Assembly (NCBI GenBank): GCA_023380585.1
Contig: JAMCRN010000014.1
Coordinates: 1 to 44,685, forward strand
DNA from: Candidatus Parvarchaeota archaeon
Lineage (GTDB): Archaea; Nanobdellota; Nanobdellia; Parvarchaeales; Parvarchaeaceae
Direction of reading: 5' to 3'
DNA length: 44,685 nt
Notes under the pieces: generated by a model
What the model was told of the DNA's origin: nothing
The model's input: the letters and a program-made list of their open reading frames with translations, nothing else
The model's database searches: none
In this document: in pieces, positions 23,801 through 31,410 of the stretch
How positions within the stretch are numbered: the first letter of the stretch is position 1
Layout: each line of letters starts with the position of its first letter
Made by a program: the position numbers and the translations under genes

Positions 23801-26528
23801 TGTACTGCCATGTCGGAGAAGGCATACCAGAAGGACTCAGCACCTCGTTGTTGTGGTAATACGAGCCGTTCCTCTGTCCAGATGCGACAAGAGGGTCCAC
23901 TTTGAACCCAGTGCCTATAGTGTTGGTTGGATTGTTAGATACTCCGCTGCCTGAAGCCCATGATACATTGAAGAGATTACCGAAGAAGACGCTCATATTG
24001 AATCTCCCGGCCAAAAGAGCCTCGAATAATGGCATCGGTATCTCTACTGTAAAAGTCGCAGTACCGTTCGGGATTATAAGAGGCAGTTGTGTATTATTCG
24101 AATCGGAATGAACCAAGAACGTATTTGCAGTCCTTATAACGTCTTTGCCTGACGACGGATAATACATCCAGAGGCCAAGAAGCGAATTGTTGTAAGGACC
24201 ATTCTCATAGTATGGAGCTGAGAACAGAGACTGTATCGGTATGGGATTAAGTGGAAATCCTGGCTTATAAACATACATGTCAGTCTGGAATGTCTTATTG
24301 TATCTTACTTCTATAACTCCGGTGGTTTCATGCTGTATCTGGCTTATAAAATCTGTGTACAAACCATAGTTCTGTATCTCAGAGTTCCCACTGTTTGAAG
24401 AATAGAACATCTGCGTAGCGTTCGTGTCTCTAAAAAGTACCACAAGATATGGGTCGTTTATATCCTGCGTACCAACGTTTTTGACAGTTATCACCAGCGA
24501 GGCATAAGAACTGTTAGAGCTGAAGCTCGGACAATCATATGTCTTTTGAAGGAATGTTGTGGAATTCGCCACTGGGTCAGAAAGGCTCTTCTTCCCGTCA
24601 AACAACCCACAGTACTGCCCCGCATTGTTTGCTATGAATATAGAATTTATCCATGCATCTGTCACTTTAGACGTTATCCCACTAGGCGTGCATGCCAGTC
24701 CCGAGGAGAATATACCGTCCTTGAAGTTAAGGAGATTATTATACTGCGGGGAAAAACAGTTAGAGCTGTTGAAGAAAGCGTTGCACTTTCCTATGTCAGA
24801 CGTGTAGTTCTCGGCAGAAGTCGGAGGCACTATCCTTGTATATGAAGGAGGCGTATAGACCCCAGTGACAGTGCTAAAATTCTCCCCGAAGAAACACATG
24901 CTGTCCAAAGCATCCTGCGTAAAGGCATTAAGTTGGCTAGAGTCGTTTGCAGGAGAGAACGGCTGAAGGTCAAGGTAATTAAACTGCAGGTTCTCTGATT
25001 CAGTAGTTGTGGACGGAGAAGTCCTTGTAACTGGAGCGGTTGTCGTGCCCATATTTCCATCCCAGTAGCGCTGGTACGAAACGTGATTTACAGAATTTGG
25101 GTCTTCGAATGTGCAGTTTGAGTAAAAAATGTTCGGAGCAGCTTCTAATCCGCAAAAAGGAAATATGACTCCTGTCTTGAAGTAATCATATAAAAACAAC
25201 CCGTATGTGCCGGTCTGCACTTCTGGATAATAACCTGCGTTTAGATTAGGCAATGTATATCCGCTGACAGAACTGCTCTGTGTCATTTCATTGAATTTTT
25301 GAGTGGTGTCTAATCCGTAATAACCGCTGCCTTGAGGCGGAAGAAAACTCATGACGGAGGTATTGCTTATGTACACGCCGACAGGAGAAGAGCTTGAAGA
25401 ATCGAGCTGCATGTCTATAGACGTATTGAAGAAGGATGAGACGTTTATGTACTGGGAATCTCCAGCATTTCCCGCAGGGAACTTGGCATATCCGATTGCA
25501 GGATTTGTATGCGGTGTCTCCTGTGATAACAATTGCAGTTTATAGACTAAAAATGCGTCATTGGACCATACAGGCCATCCTGCGGACGTAGGCCCAGAAA
25601 GACTGATTATATACGTCGCAAGATAACCCGGATGATCAAATGAAGCGAGGCCGATCGAAGGAGTGAAACCACTAAGCGACTCTATGTAGTATAAACTGTC
25701 AAAGAGAGAATTGTAGTCAGAGGACAGTGGAAACGAACTTCCACATGAAATAGCAGGTATTATTATGGAACTGTCTTTTGCGGCCTGTATTGGTGTATGC
25801 GATGATGTGTACCCGCCGGTATTAAAACTATTATTTATGGCATAGTAATAATTTCCTCCACTCCCAGTATATTTGAACAATGTATTATTTGCACTCCAAT
25901 TAAAGAAGTTTGGGTACGGTGCTGCAGGAGGTAGACAAGTGTATGGTGTCCCGGGAGCCAAAGGCGAGACTACTGCTGATATTATGTTTGGGAAGTCATA
26001 TGTCCCCGAGGGGGGAATCGGATCGTAGCATGTCAATGGTGGTGAAGATTCTGCTACAGGATAGCCGATATATCCGACGACATAGCTGTAATTCTTTGTC
26101 TCGATCTTCCCTGGTTTTTCGCATGGATACGGGATGCCATTGAAGTAACACGTTCCTATATACCCAGAACCTATGTACTTGTCAGAGGAGCAGTAAAATT
26201 GATTCGAATTTTGATACTGAGAGATGTTCCCATACGTAAATTTTTCTTCCAGTTGTAGCTGATTGGAATTAAAGCCGGGGCCTTGGGTTATCTCGTTTTC
26301 CGTTATTAGACTTGAGACTGGCGGAGGAGTAGAACTAAAAGAAGATATCCTACTTGCATCTGTTTTCGGGGAGCTGTATACCTGGAAGAACGGTGCGCTG
26401 GCAGTTATTTGTTGAGCCACATGAGCTTCAGCGCCGGTCCCGCCAGTTAGGATAGCCGTCATCCGGATAGAGAGCCCTAACACAAGGACTAATGCTACAA
26501 AGATCAAAAGCACATCGACTCTATCCAT
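17865..26528 (-). CDS. Giant exported surface protein with C-terminal thermopsin-like repeats (2887 aa)
   Basis: The largest gene in the window. N-terminus MDRVDVLLIFVALVLVLGLS is a TM/signal anchor; there is no C-terminal TM. The rest is Ser/Thr/Asn/Pro/Tyr-rich with very many N-x-S/T sites and scattered Cys, typical of a glycosylated S-layer or stalk-like exoprotein. The last 334 residues hold four tandem units of about 80 aa, at about 2554, 2638, 2718 and 2796, each with an (F/Y)-E-(T/S)-G-(I/L/V) start, W-x-V-x-Y-(D/G), a G(T/S)(Y/H)SF-VP strand and PSPxSGSLTAGGTQ-like end. This pattern occurs after thermopsin-type proteases and in Thermoplasmata surface proteins; no protease domain is recognised here. 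The chain ends at CVTT, the first residues of another unit. Strong Shine-Dalgarno (26532-26541) and own TATA (26571-26578). Confidence 0.85.
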   Translation of the reverse strand: MDRVDVLLIFVALVLVLGLSIRMTAILTGGTGAEAHVAQQITASAPFFQVYSSPKTDASRISSFSSTPPPVSSLITENEITQGPGFNSNQLQLEEKFTYGNISQYQNSNQFYCSSDKYIGSGYIGTCYFNGIPYPCEKPGKIETKNYSYVVGYIGYPVAESSPPLTCYDPIPPSGTYDFPNIISAVVSPLAPGTPYTCLPPAAPYPNFFNWSANNTLFKYTGSGGNYYYAINNSFNTGGYTSSHTPIQAAKDSSIIIPAISCGSSFPLSSDYNSLFDSLYYIESLSGFTPSIGLASFDHPGYLATYIISLSGPTSAGWPVWSNDAFLVYKLQLLSQETPHTNPAIGYAKFPAGNAGDSQYINVSSFFNTSIDMQLDSSSSSPVGVYISNTSVMSFLPPQGSGYYGLDTTQKFNEMTQSSSVSGYTLPNLNAGYYPEVQTGTYGLFLYDYFKTGVIFPFCGLEAAPNIFYSNCTFEDPNSVNHVSYQRYWDGNMGTTTAPVTRTSPSTTTESENLQFNYLDLQPFSPANDSSQLNAFTQDALDSMCFFGENFSTVTGVYTPPSYTRIVPPTSAENYTSDIGKCNAFFNSSNCFSPQYNNLLNFKDGIFSSGLACTPSGITSKVTDAWINSIFIANNAGQYCGLFDGKKSLSDPVANSTTFLQKTYDCPSFSSNSSYASLVITVKNVGTQDINDPYLVVLFRDTNATQMFYSSNSGNSEIQNYGLYTDFISQIQHETTGVIEVRYNKTFQTDMYVYKPGFPLNPIPIQSLFSAPYYENGPYNNSLLGLWMYYPSSGKDVIRTANTFLVHSDSNNTQLPLIIPNGTATFTVEIPMPLFEALLAGRFNMSVFFGNLFNVSWASGSGVSNNPTNTIGTGFKVDPLVASGQRNGSYYHNNEVLSPSGMPSPTWQYIVSYENTNFSTSPFQSSTVYFNNFNVSLTAANNTQNSITATVSTDILALTGSGLVNLTYESKNPYCTTNPLPGQCKAHPTRIPNPLSGSSVSCFASQDNLNDFSVFWLSQAASSPNIKYATQAFYNYNSTPDNILITRWRGLLFMPYSDSVGLSFNNIPAYQSSIASFQLEKPEINSSIAESNRQAFVYLGNGSLDNILSNTSHVSSALSSNVTLTYSGVPIGSYGFALEASNIFSNRSLLKIVGYQNLQNTSTYSGNPVIVTLSDGSSCSFSGTTNGSGVLSSDSLSPSISSSGCLSNIVINNTVMKITSKVGPFNVELYNDSNLNLSNETYGGTAPVSSNITNFIASSSGTYSTTLNISGNIGKGFSLLFSFTPSTRYLKDSKLFLYYLNDTPFSCNIENSVPNTPIADVGASQVSNGEYLLENGTIICYLNKSFQAIRAVFINDSNNAYLGSGDIGLGQAVQSQANNELYITEDDLPLNSQDVNLSAYGQSSVGCGLYNQVISDGFLNYTGKCTIEAGGNYSINFTQESGGQEITKNIFLPSIPSPSAGAFLIIDPSAAADSPTAEENLSIPYTSPPAPVVFSMPKGTYSCQGIKVVTNSPYPYSELPFQTLPNIQGDCSYVFVSRPGVTNYMILEGTPPPLNVSVSWINLSQTPYSVGFAYSNYSGTIESDCKSGFGPCISDFNINGNDIGTLLFNNVSSSSPVISESGYGPVAACFDVSYTSSQTAVWKETGFGNINYDSNKLYQTTSPSQNVVSIYCVYDGSNVITDQIQTSGPAIDFNIQNNLIDNFSYAAASTGQVASVSPPISVGYLGYNTVTVQKEYTKNGTAPNPSFVNSCTTTVTTSGTESLVNITSSDINPKAGPQYCLYSGSPTYTEGFSSPATSSSNLYNAQSGETVGFLYKPGNFSANDGTLYDACSISGQTPIPGEGPELFVNGSYVQYQSSNPSENYIVSHTASIGINSILYLPSNQTFIDSCPINDSVYNYTSCIKPAPPVMPQAGSYDSIEAIPESNPNNYNYSSNGVYTGTNYPIGGGCFVGDINNIQYSCAPTNGTLSFSSSSPKKASSLSVSLSSYLFNSSSAPTKPLQPSFSCSGWFVSSSNTNTSFSCTYPSTSGNCEASFSSSPISSSENNLTGTCSITASGVKSDSIEISDFSINTKQSESTYLLSNYTCGNSSALIEKNVQSEGWTWQPGTTFNTINPSGIPEVGGCEAGRDAFNVTAPTITTNPDGNSQFYQTYSCPTGYSGSILSCSSNYASGTISTGVDFSCVNQGTAIYITSSTDNVTVSGPQYGSTPTGCNSFSSPGYYPPTLSNKCIAYHYPASLNTNASFVVQYDNRTSLDTGVGFGIISTTLPLNVSIPSGYFVNPVRDDYFTSLSVSQQELINLVTQLYPADLLISNNQKQSLSESSFYPYDMLNTILLQNPYFGISGIPGFVNGSVFDYAMNIFTGGTSQNCLGSKFQGDYGLFNLGEGQLCSGQSLPPEYSNGLYFSLGQLNSGLHAIQFYSISENGSTSPPSVQVFDSVSNAVQLNSTCPNGSPRIFTSTYPGRTKSWSFNITYDEGCNQINNLLYGYVINCIYQSPGNSTYSVRSQYYRAYNLPTVWNISYTLLVSPKSYNIVPVRIYQIKNPVSSFLSIYKPTTFIETGIPQQVLSVSEWGVDYGGNIVRSNISQIYTLSNGNNDFTVLDTQNSSSGCTTVYTPSPVSGVAPAAGTVNINFSNSTSCVTTFTESGLPAGTQWNVTYDSILNLSSTSTITVESPAGSYSFSVPTGFVVSGTCYVASPASGSLTAGGTQNIAFSASSDCSAVFSESGILNTQWSVTYDGVKKTSLSGTITFLEPQGTYSFLVPVVSEGGCKYSPSPSSGSLSTGSTQKISFSGSGSCTSYFKETGVPSGHSWTVTYDFQTHSSTSSTISFSSIPAGTHSFSVPIVLLSCSSGQTDTTEYRPSPSSGSLTAGGTQSIKFTGVRVPCVTT
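17911..17941. repeat. 31-bp exact direct repeat, copy 1
   Basis: Identical to 18406-18436, 495 bp away. Encodes SGSLTAGGTQ on the minus strand at the end of the last thermopsin-like unit. Identity at wobble positions suggests recent duplication or gene conversion. Confidence 0.85.
18406..18436. repeat. 31-bp exact direct repeat, copy 2
   Basis: Second copy of the element at 17911-17941, at the end of the second repeat unit. The third unit between them differs. Confidence 0.85.
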
Positions 26529-26531
26529 TTT

Positions 26532-26541
26532 CTCCCTCCTT
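26532..26541 (-). promoter_or_regulatory. Strong Shine-Dalgarno of the giant surface protein gene
   Basis: Minus strand AAGGAGGGAG, a few nt before the ATG at 26528. It shows a leadered mRNA, unlike most genes here. Confidence 0.7.
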
Positions 26542-26570
26542 GCTTAGGCCAATTTTACAAGTCATTTTGG

Positions 26571-26578
26571 ATATAAAT
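26571..26578 (-). promoter_or_regulatory. TATA box for the giant surface protein gene
   Basis: Minus strand TTTATATC in the 64-bp gap after the 1147-aa gene, about 43-50 nt before the ATG. Allows separate transcription of the last surface gene with a roughly 20-nt leader. Confidence 0.55.
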
Positions 26579-26592
26579 TTTTTCATAGATTA

Positions 26593-29500
26593 TCAAGTCA
26601 CCGAAGACCAGCTGTAAAACGGGCCGGACACTCCTATTATATTAAAATCAGGATACAGCGGATTAAAGTTATGATAGAGCGAATCAAGACTGGGTTGCGG
26701 AGGGTACGGAGAATAAGTCGCGTTTAGAATGGTTATTTTAAGGGACGGACTAGTAGTGATGCATGCGAATTGGGAATAGTACTTGGATAACGTAGAATTA
26801 TATACATATGGCGGCTGTGGCTCGAAGTTAGTCAGATTAAGAGAGCCGTCAGAATATGAAGGAGCGTATTTATGCTGGTCTTTTGGGTAGAAAAAGTTGA
26901 AAGCAGTGTTATGAAGAGACGAAGACGAAAAGAATACGGGGAAGACTCCAAGGCCATTGTCTGCCATAGCTCCTGAGTAAGCTGCGCCGTTACCGTATAC
27001 TATGTATACGTAGGATGGCATGTTCTTTGATAAGTTTATCCAAAGGACACCACCATTCTGCATAGGAGTCTGGTTCCACCAGTATAGCTGCTGCACGGAA
27101 CCCGAAGAATAGACTCCGAATACCTTCAAAAATCCATTAGAGAGGGAGCCGAAATTGAAATCTTCGTTAAGTATTACCTCAAGTTGATAGGCGCTAGACG
27201 GTTTGACGCTGCTGTTGATCACTAGTTCATTGTAATAAGTGCCTGCGTCTGTTGACAGTCCAAAAGAAGAGTTAAGGTCTTTATTAAGATTAGAAGCTGG
27301 GTAAGCGGGATATGATATTTTTACAGGATTGTATCCAGGTATCAGATCGTGCACAAACATATAACTGATCATGTCCTCCGCTGTACCGGCTCCGGTCGAA
27401 AAGCCGATAAAACCTGGAGCATTTAAAGGCAGACTGGATGCTAGGTCTCCATTTATACCTGTCTGGTTGATCGAGTTCACGGAGAAATACATTTCACAAG
27501 ATGATGAAGACATGCAGTACTTGTTCAACTGTAAATTCTGGATATGATTTGTAACTGCTCCGCTGTCCGACGCTGATAACAATACCTCTCCGTAATCATT
27601 AGAATAATTATATATTGCATTTGTATCGCCAGATGCAGGAAGCTTTACTATATAGAACGGGTCTGAAAGTGAGCTGTATCTGCTCAAAAGAAGATCGAAG
27701 GACGGAGAAGGGCCGTTTATCTTCACTCCTAAGTCTAAACTGAAGTTCTGACCGACAGGTATTCCACTACCGTTTATGGCTGCGATCGTCCAATTCCGAT
27801 ATGACTCTTTATTCGGCAGAGAGCCGCCACCATATACAGAAATGAACTCATAATTAAGATTGGATGAAGTAAAGTTATCTCCATCTACTACGACATAGTT
27901 CGGGCATGAATTGTCACGTGTTATCCAATTTTGGTACGAGAACCCGTCAAACTTATAATACGGACAGAAATAATATGATGAGCCGCTGACCTTACGACAA
28001 TATTCTCCGTTGAAAGCAGACGCGTTTATAGTCTGCTCTACTGCTTGGTTTGTGGTCTCCAGACTTGAGATGCATGTGCTGTTAAGAAAGATCTTGGATG
28101 TGACTGGGGCGCAGTTTATATAGGCAGTACCGTTCTCCAGAAAAGCCTGATTGAATCCTGGGTACCCTGTGGTGTAAGGAGTGCCTTGCAACCCGCAATT
28201 TTCGGAGGGAGTTAGATTTAGACCGTTTTGGTATGCGAAATTTATGGATATCGGTATGCCCAAAAGCTCGCTTTGCTGCGCGTTGTTTACGGACCTCGTG
28301 CTTACTGAGAAATTATAGCTTACAGAAGAATTGTATTTGGAGTAATCACTGCACGACGGAGCTTCTTCTGCGTGGACTGAGAGATTAAGAACGTTGATGT
28401 TTATAGGAGAACCTGATAAAAACGACAACTCTATCGGCATCTGATGGTTAAACAGGTTATTCAGATCAGACTTTATAGTACTGGACAGAAGGTCCCTGCA
28501 GAAGACTAGATCAGATGAGTTGTATGAACAATTGTATATGTACGTGCCGTCATAGTACTGCCTTACCCTGCTCAACTGTTGTATGATATAGTTCTCTCCG
28601 TTCGGAGAACCTAAACTAAGCAATAAGGAGGAATACCAGTCATATTTTGGCTGGCCGTTTACCGAGACTGTTCTAAGGTTGACACCGTGCACCACATACG
28701 TCAAATAGTCATATAGAGAGTACTGTGGGAATCCGGTTATGTTAGTATCGCCTAACGGAAAGCTCTGGTTGACGAAGGCAGCGCCTAGCTGCATTACCTG
28801 GCTTAAATAATTATTATCGGAAAAGTAGCCAGAAAGACTGAGGCAGTTGCGGAGAGTGAAGGCAGACTCATCATATGACACGCAGATCTGCGGATTGTAA
28901 AGCGGAAACATGGAAACTGACACGTATAGGGGTTTATTGTTTGGGAAGAGAAGGTCCTCAGTACCGGCCTGCTGGAATTGGTTTATTAAGTACTTGTAAT
29001 AGATAAAATTCGGCTGCAGAGGCAAAACCGCAAAGCTTTCCGGCGATATATCAAATATGCCGTTCACAGTAGCCGTCACACTGAAAGTGTAGCTTGTGCC
29101 ATCGAAGACGAACACGGAATTATTGGTCAATGATATCTGCGCCTGCTCCCCTGCAGCGATATCCTGCTTTTCCGCTTGTATAAGAGTGTACACGTTTTGT
29201 GACTGAAGAGGAGTAAGGTAGAAAGCAGTGCCACTTGAGGAGGTATTCGTGTATATTATCCCTGTTTCTCCGTCTGGAAAAGTCACAAGTGCGTATTGCG
29301 AATTCGGGGATTCCCCCGAACCTGCGAAGAAAGCGCTTACAGCTGTTGGTTCCGATATTACTCCTGATATAAGGTCCGCCTCCGGCAGGAAACTGAAAGA
29401 TTTTCCCTCCAATAGAAAATTCACGCCAGTAGGTCCGGAGAAGGATATCAAACTGCCGCTGCCGCAGCTTGGTCCTGTGGAGTTGCACACTGTCACTGAG

Positions 29501-30036
29501 TCATTGGTCCTGTTGTACTCTATAAGGTAAGTGTAGTTTAGAAAAGGCGCGGAAAAATGCGTTGTGAACAGTCCTGTAGGTGATTTTGACATATTGAACT
29601 CAAGGGAAGAAGTTATATCAGAGCTGTTTTCTCCGATGATGGAGAATTGGCTCTGGTTTAGTATATCTGTCAAACCATAAAGTATCTCCTGGTTATCCGG
29701 TAAGCATGTCTGGCCGCTTATCGTATGCCAATAATAGACTTTTGCGACAGGTATGAAGGGCAGTCTTGTAGTAGCGTTTATGTAGCCGCAGTTTATGCTG
29801 GTTGGTGTAAGAGACAGACCGTCGAATAATTGGGCTTTGTCAAACAGATAATGAGATTGCTGGAGAATGTAGTCTTTCAATGCAAGTGTCTGGTAGATGC
29901 TCTTCTGTGCCGTTATGCCTATCTGAGAGCTCATGCTTATGTTCCCTATGTATGTAAAAGCGTTAAGAACGACGAAGATGACTGCTGCTATCATGCCTAT
30001 GACAACGATTATGTTCGCCTGTCCTCTCCTATCCAT
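26593..30036 (-). CDS. Large exported pseudopilin-like protein with DUF2341-like domain (1147 aa)
   Basis: N-terminus MDRRGQANIIVVIGMIAAVIFVVLNAF has a short basic leader with RRGQ before a hydrophobic helix, matching class III prepilin signals; cleavage before Gln is predicted. The long exterior is rich in Ser, Asn, Tyr and N-x-S/T sites. At about residues 935-1045 there is a DUF2341-like unit: YNELVINSSVKPSSAYQLEV..., VFGVYSSGS-QQLYWWNQ and the typical YVYIVYGNGAA strand; DUF2341 occurs in archaeal and bacterial surface proteins and may bind carbohydrate or protein. Starts 1 nt after the 195-aa gene stop. It has no catalytic motif that I can see and is the fourth gene of the surface operon. 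Confidence 0.8.
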   Translation of the reverse strand: MDRRGQANIIVVIGMIAAVIFVVLNAFTYIGNISMSSQIGITAQKSIYQTLALKDYILQQSHYLFDKAQLFDGLSLTPTSINCGYINATTRLPFIPVAKVYYWHTISGQTCLPDNQEILYGLTDILNQSQFSIIGENSSDITSSLEFNMSKSPTGLFTTHFSAPFLNYTYLIEYNRTNDSVTVCNSTGPSCGSGSLISFSGPTGVNFLLEGKSFSFLPEADLISGVISEPTAVSAFFAGSGESPNSQYALVTFPDGETGIIYTNTSSSGTAFYLTPLQSQNVYTLIQAEKQDIAAGEQAQISLTNNSVFVFDGTSYTFSVTATVNGIFDISPESFAVLPLQPNFIYYKYLINQFQQAGTEDLLFPNNKPLYVSVSMFPLYNPQICVSYDESAFTLRNCLSLSGYFSDNNYLSQVMQLGAAFVNQSFPLGDTNITGFPQYSLYDYLTYVVHGVNLRTVSVNGQPKYDWYSSLLLSLGSPNGENYIIQQLSRVRQYYDGTYIYNCSYNSSDLVFCRDLLSSTIKSDLNNLFNHQMPIELSFLSGSPININVLNLSVHAEEAPSCSDYSKYNSSVSYNFSVSTRSVNNAQQSELLGIPISINFAYQNGLNLTPSENCGLQGTPYTTGYPGFNQAFLENGTAYINCAPVTSKIFLNSTCISSLETTNQAVEQTINASAFNGEYCRKVSGSSYYFCPYYKFDGFSYQNWITRDNSCPNYVVVDGDNFTSSNLNYEFISVYGGGSLPNKESYRNWTIAAINGSGIPVGQNFSLDLGVKINGPSPSFDLLLSRYSSLSDPFYIVKLPASGDTNAIYNYSNDYGEVLLSASDSGAVTNHIQNLQLNKYCMSSSSCEMYFSVNSINQTGINGDLASSLPLNAPGFIGFSTGAGTAEDMISYMFVHDLIPGYNPVKISYPAYPASNLNKDLNSSFGLSTDAGTYYNELVINSSVKPSSAYQLEVILNEDFNFGSLSNGFLKVFGVYSSGSVQQLYWWNQTPMQNGGVLWINLSKNMPSYVYIVYGNGAAYSGAMADNGLGVFPVFFSSSSLHNTAFNFFYPKDQHKYAPSYSDGSLNLTNFEPQPPYVYNSTLSKYYSQFACITTSPSLKITILNATYSPYPPQPSLDSLYHNFNPLYPDFNIIGVSGPFYSWSSVT

Positions 30037-30037
30037 A

Positions 30038-30625
30038 TCAAGTCATGACTCCGAATATAGTTTTGGGGGATGATGGATCCGCTGGATTATATACCTGCAA
30101 AGAGCAGACTGCCGTAGGATTTGAGACGCTTGTAGGCACTTGGTTCATAAATACCTCCATACCGATAGCATCCAATGTAAGGGAGTTCGCCGATTTTATG
30201 CTGTCAAATTGGCTCAGAGAGAAGGAATTGAAATATGATATGAAATCATTGAACAGCGAAGAGGAGTTGGATAGGGAGCTTGAAAGAAACGTATAGCTTT
30301 CTGAACAGGATGAGCCGCAATCCAGAGAGAATGACTGAGCTTTACCGGAAACAGCCGTAAGATACTGTGATGGTTGGGTCAGCTCTAGTTGAGTCAGCGT
30401 AGCCAAAGTGTGTACATAGTAAGTGCCATAAAGCGAATCCAGAGCCAGATTGCATGCGTCTATCGTCGGCTGCTGAGTGACTGCCGTCAGTATATGAGCA
30501 GTAGAACTCTGCAGGAAAAATGCCGCCAATATCGACAGAAAAACGGCAGCCAACGGTGCCAGTAGAAGGTCCAGGAAGGTCAGCTGGCCTTTCTTCGATC
30601 TTTTAAGTGAATGGTGATATTCCAT
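30038..30625 (-). CDS. Small pseudopilin-like exported protein (195 aa)
   Basis: N-terminus SLKRSKKGQLTFLDLLLAPL, with a basic leader and KKGQ preceding a long hydrophobic helix (to about residue 42); this looks like a class III prepilin signal with Gln at +1. The exterior is about 150 aa, Ser-rich, with four Cys (DACNLAL, SLDCGSSCSES, AVCSLQVY) that may form disulphides. The start overlaps the end of the 268-aa gene by 23 nt and the stop is 1 nt from the next start, so it is in the same operon. In size and topology it resembles minor pilins such as GspH/I/J, without sequence proof. Confidence 0.75.
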   Translation of the reverse strand: MEYHHSLKRSKKGQLTFLDLLLAPLAAVFLSILAAFFLQSSTAHILTAVTQQPTIDACNLALDSLYGTYYVHTLATLTQLELTQPSQYLTAVSGKAQSFSLDCGSSCSESYTFLSSSLSNSSSLFNDFISYFNSFSLSQFDSIKSANSLTLDAIGMEVFMNQVPTSVSNPTAVCSLQVYNPADPSSPKTIFGVMT

Positions 30626-31409
30626 AGTTAACTGTTACGTAGAGCAGACCGGTGTTTGTAAACATTGGCTGGTCTTCTTCGTTAACAAACTGTATAGTCA
30701 CTGGGAGCTTTTCGGTATATGTCGTTTCGCCGTAAAATAGGTCCGCCGCAGAATATTGCGGCGCTATACTGGAAGGCGTATTCGAACCAAAAGCTAGTAT
30801 AAGATTTACGTTCAGCAGGCCTGCTGTAGCTACCCCTATGGCCGTGCTTATTGCCACGCTTGCTGGGATGGCCACATATTCGGCATCAGTTGCCAGATGG
30901 GCCATGTAATTCCTTACCTCTAAAAATTTGCTCCCATAATTTAATTGATTGTAATTAGAAAGGAATAGAGAACCTGTACCCCCGAGATTTGATGGATCCT
31001 GTGTATCGACCAATCTTGCAGATACGCCAGTTACAGCAGCGAACGACCCTGTGAGTGCTGGAATGTTAGTGGCACCTCCGAAATACATATATTGTATACA
31101 AGAGAGGAAACTGTCTTCGGAGAACTTCCCCAAGTTTATAGTTCCTGGCTCAGTATCATATACTGAATATATAGGTCCACCGGGCGCAGAAGACGAATTG
31201 TCATAGTAGTTCATCGAAAGCTTGTAAGCAAAGCAATTTGGGGACGATACCATCCTTATCCCCAATGAAGACGCGACGGAAGCCGCATTAGCGTACAAAG
31301 CCACGCTGTTTATCTGTGAAACACTGAAAGAAAGTACTATCAGCAACAAGGCAAACGATATAATAAGCACTCCTGTGTTCACAAAAGCCATCAGCTGCAT
31401 CAGTGCCAT
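30603..31409 (-). CDS. Exported pilin-like protein, CFAY motif family (268 aa)
   Basis: N-terminal hydrophobic helix at about residues 10-33 (VNTGVLIISFALLLIVLSF) followed by a helix, SVALYANAASVASSLGIRM. The next block SSPNCFAYK ... GTINLGKF ... FLSCIQY forms a pattern (SPNC-AY, then P-x-I-x-L-x-KF, then a Cys) that I recall in small secreted pilus-type proteins of archaea; this recall is not a database result. The helix lacks the GQ motif, so it may be held by a normal signal anchor. It ends with beta strands YVTVNYGISPFT. Starts 1 nt after the 815-aa gene. Confidence 0.72.
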   Translation of the reverse strand: MALMQLMAFVNTGVLIISFALLLIVLSFSVSQINSVALYANAASVASSLGIRMVSSPNCFAYKLSMNYYDNSSSAPGGPIYSVYDTEPGTINLGKFSEDSFLSCIQYMYFGGATNIPALTGSFAAVTGVSARLVDTQDPSNLGGTGSLFLSNYNQLNYGSKFLEVRNYMAHLATDAEYVAIPASVAISTAIGVATAGLLNVNLILAFGSNTPSSIAPQYSAADLFYGETTYTEKLPVTIQFVNEEDQPMFTNTGLLYVTVNYGISPFT

Positions 31410-31410
31410 A

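Noticed and set aside
19862-26143. Plus-strand ORFs of 60-116 aa inside the giant surface gene
   Set aside because: All are antisense to one uninterrupted 2887-codon frame, and they show Arg/Cys-rich random composition.
17865-26528. Giant protein as a thermopsin protease
   Set aside because: The repeat pattern matches domains that accompany thermopsins, but no recognisable protease domain was seen in the preceding 2500 residues.
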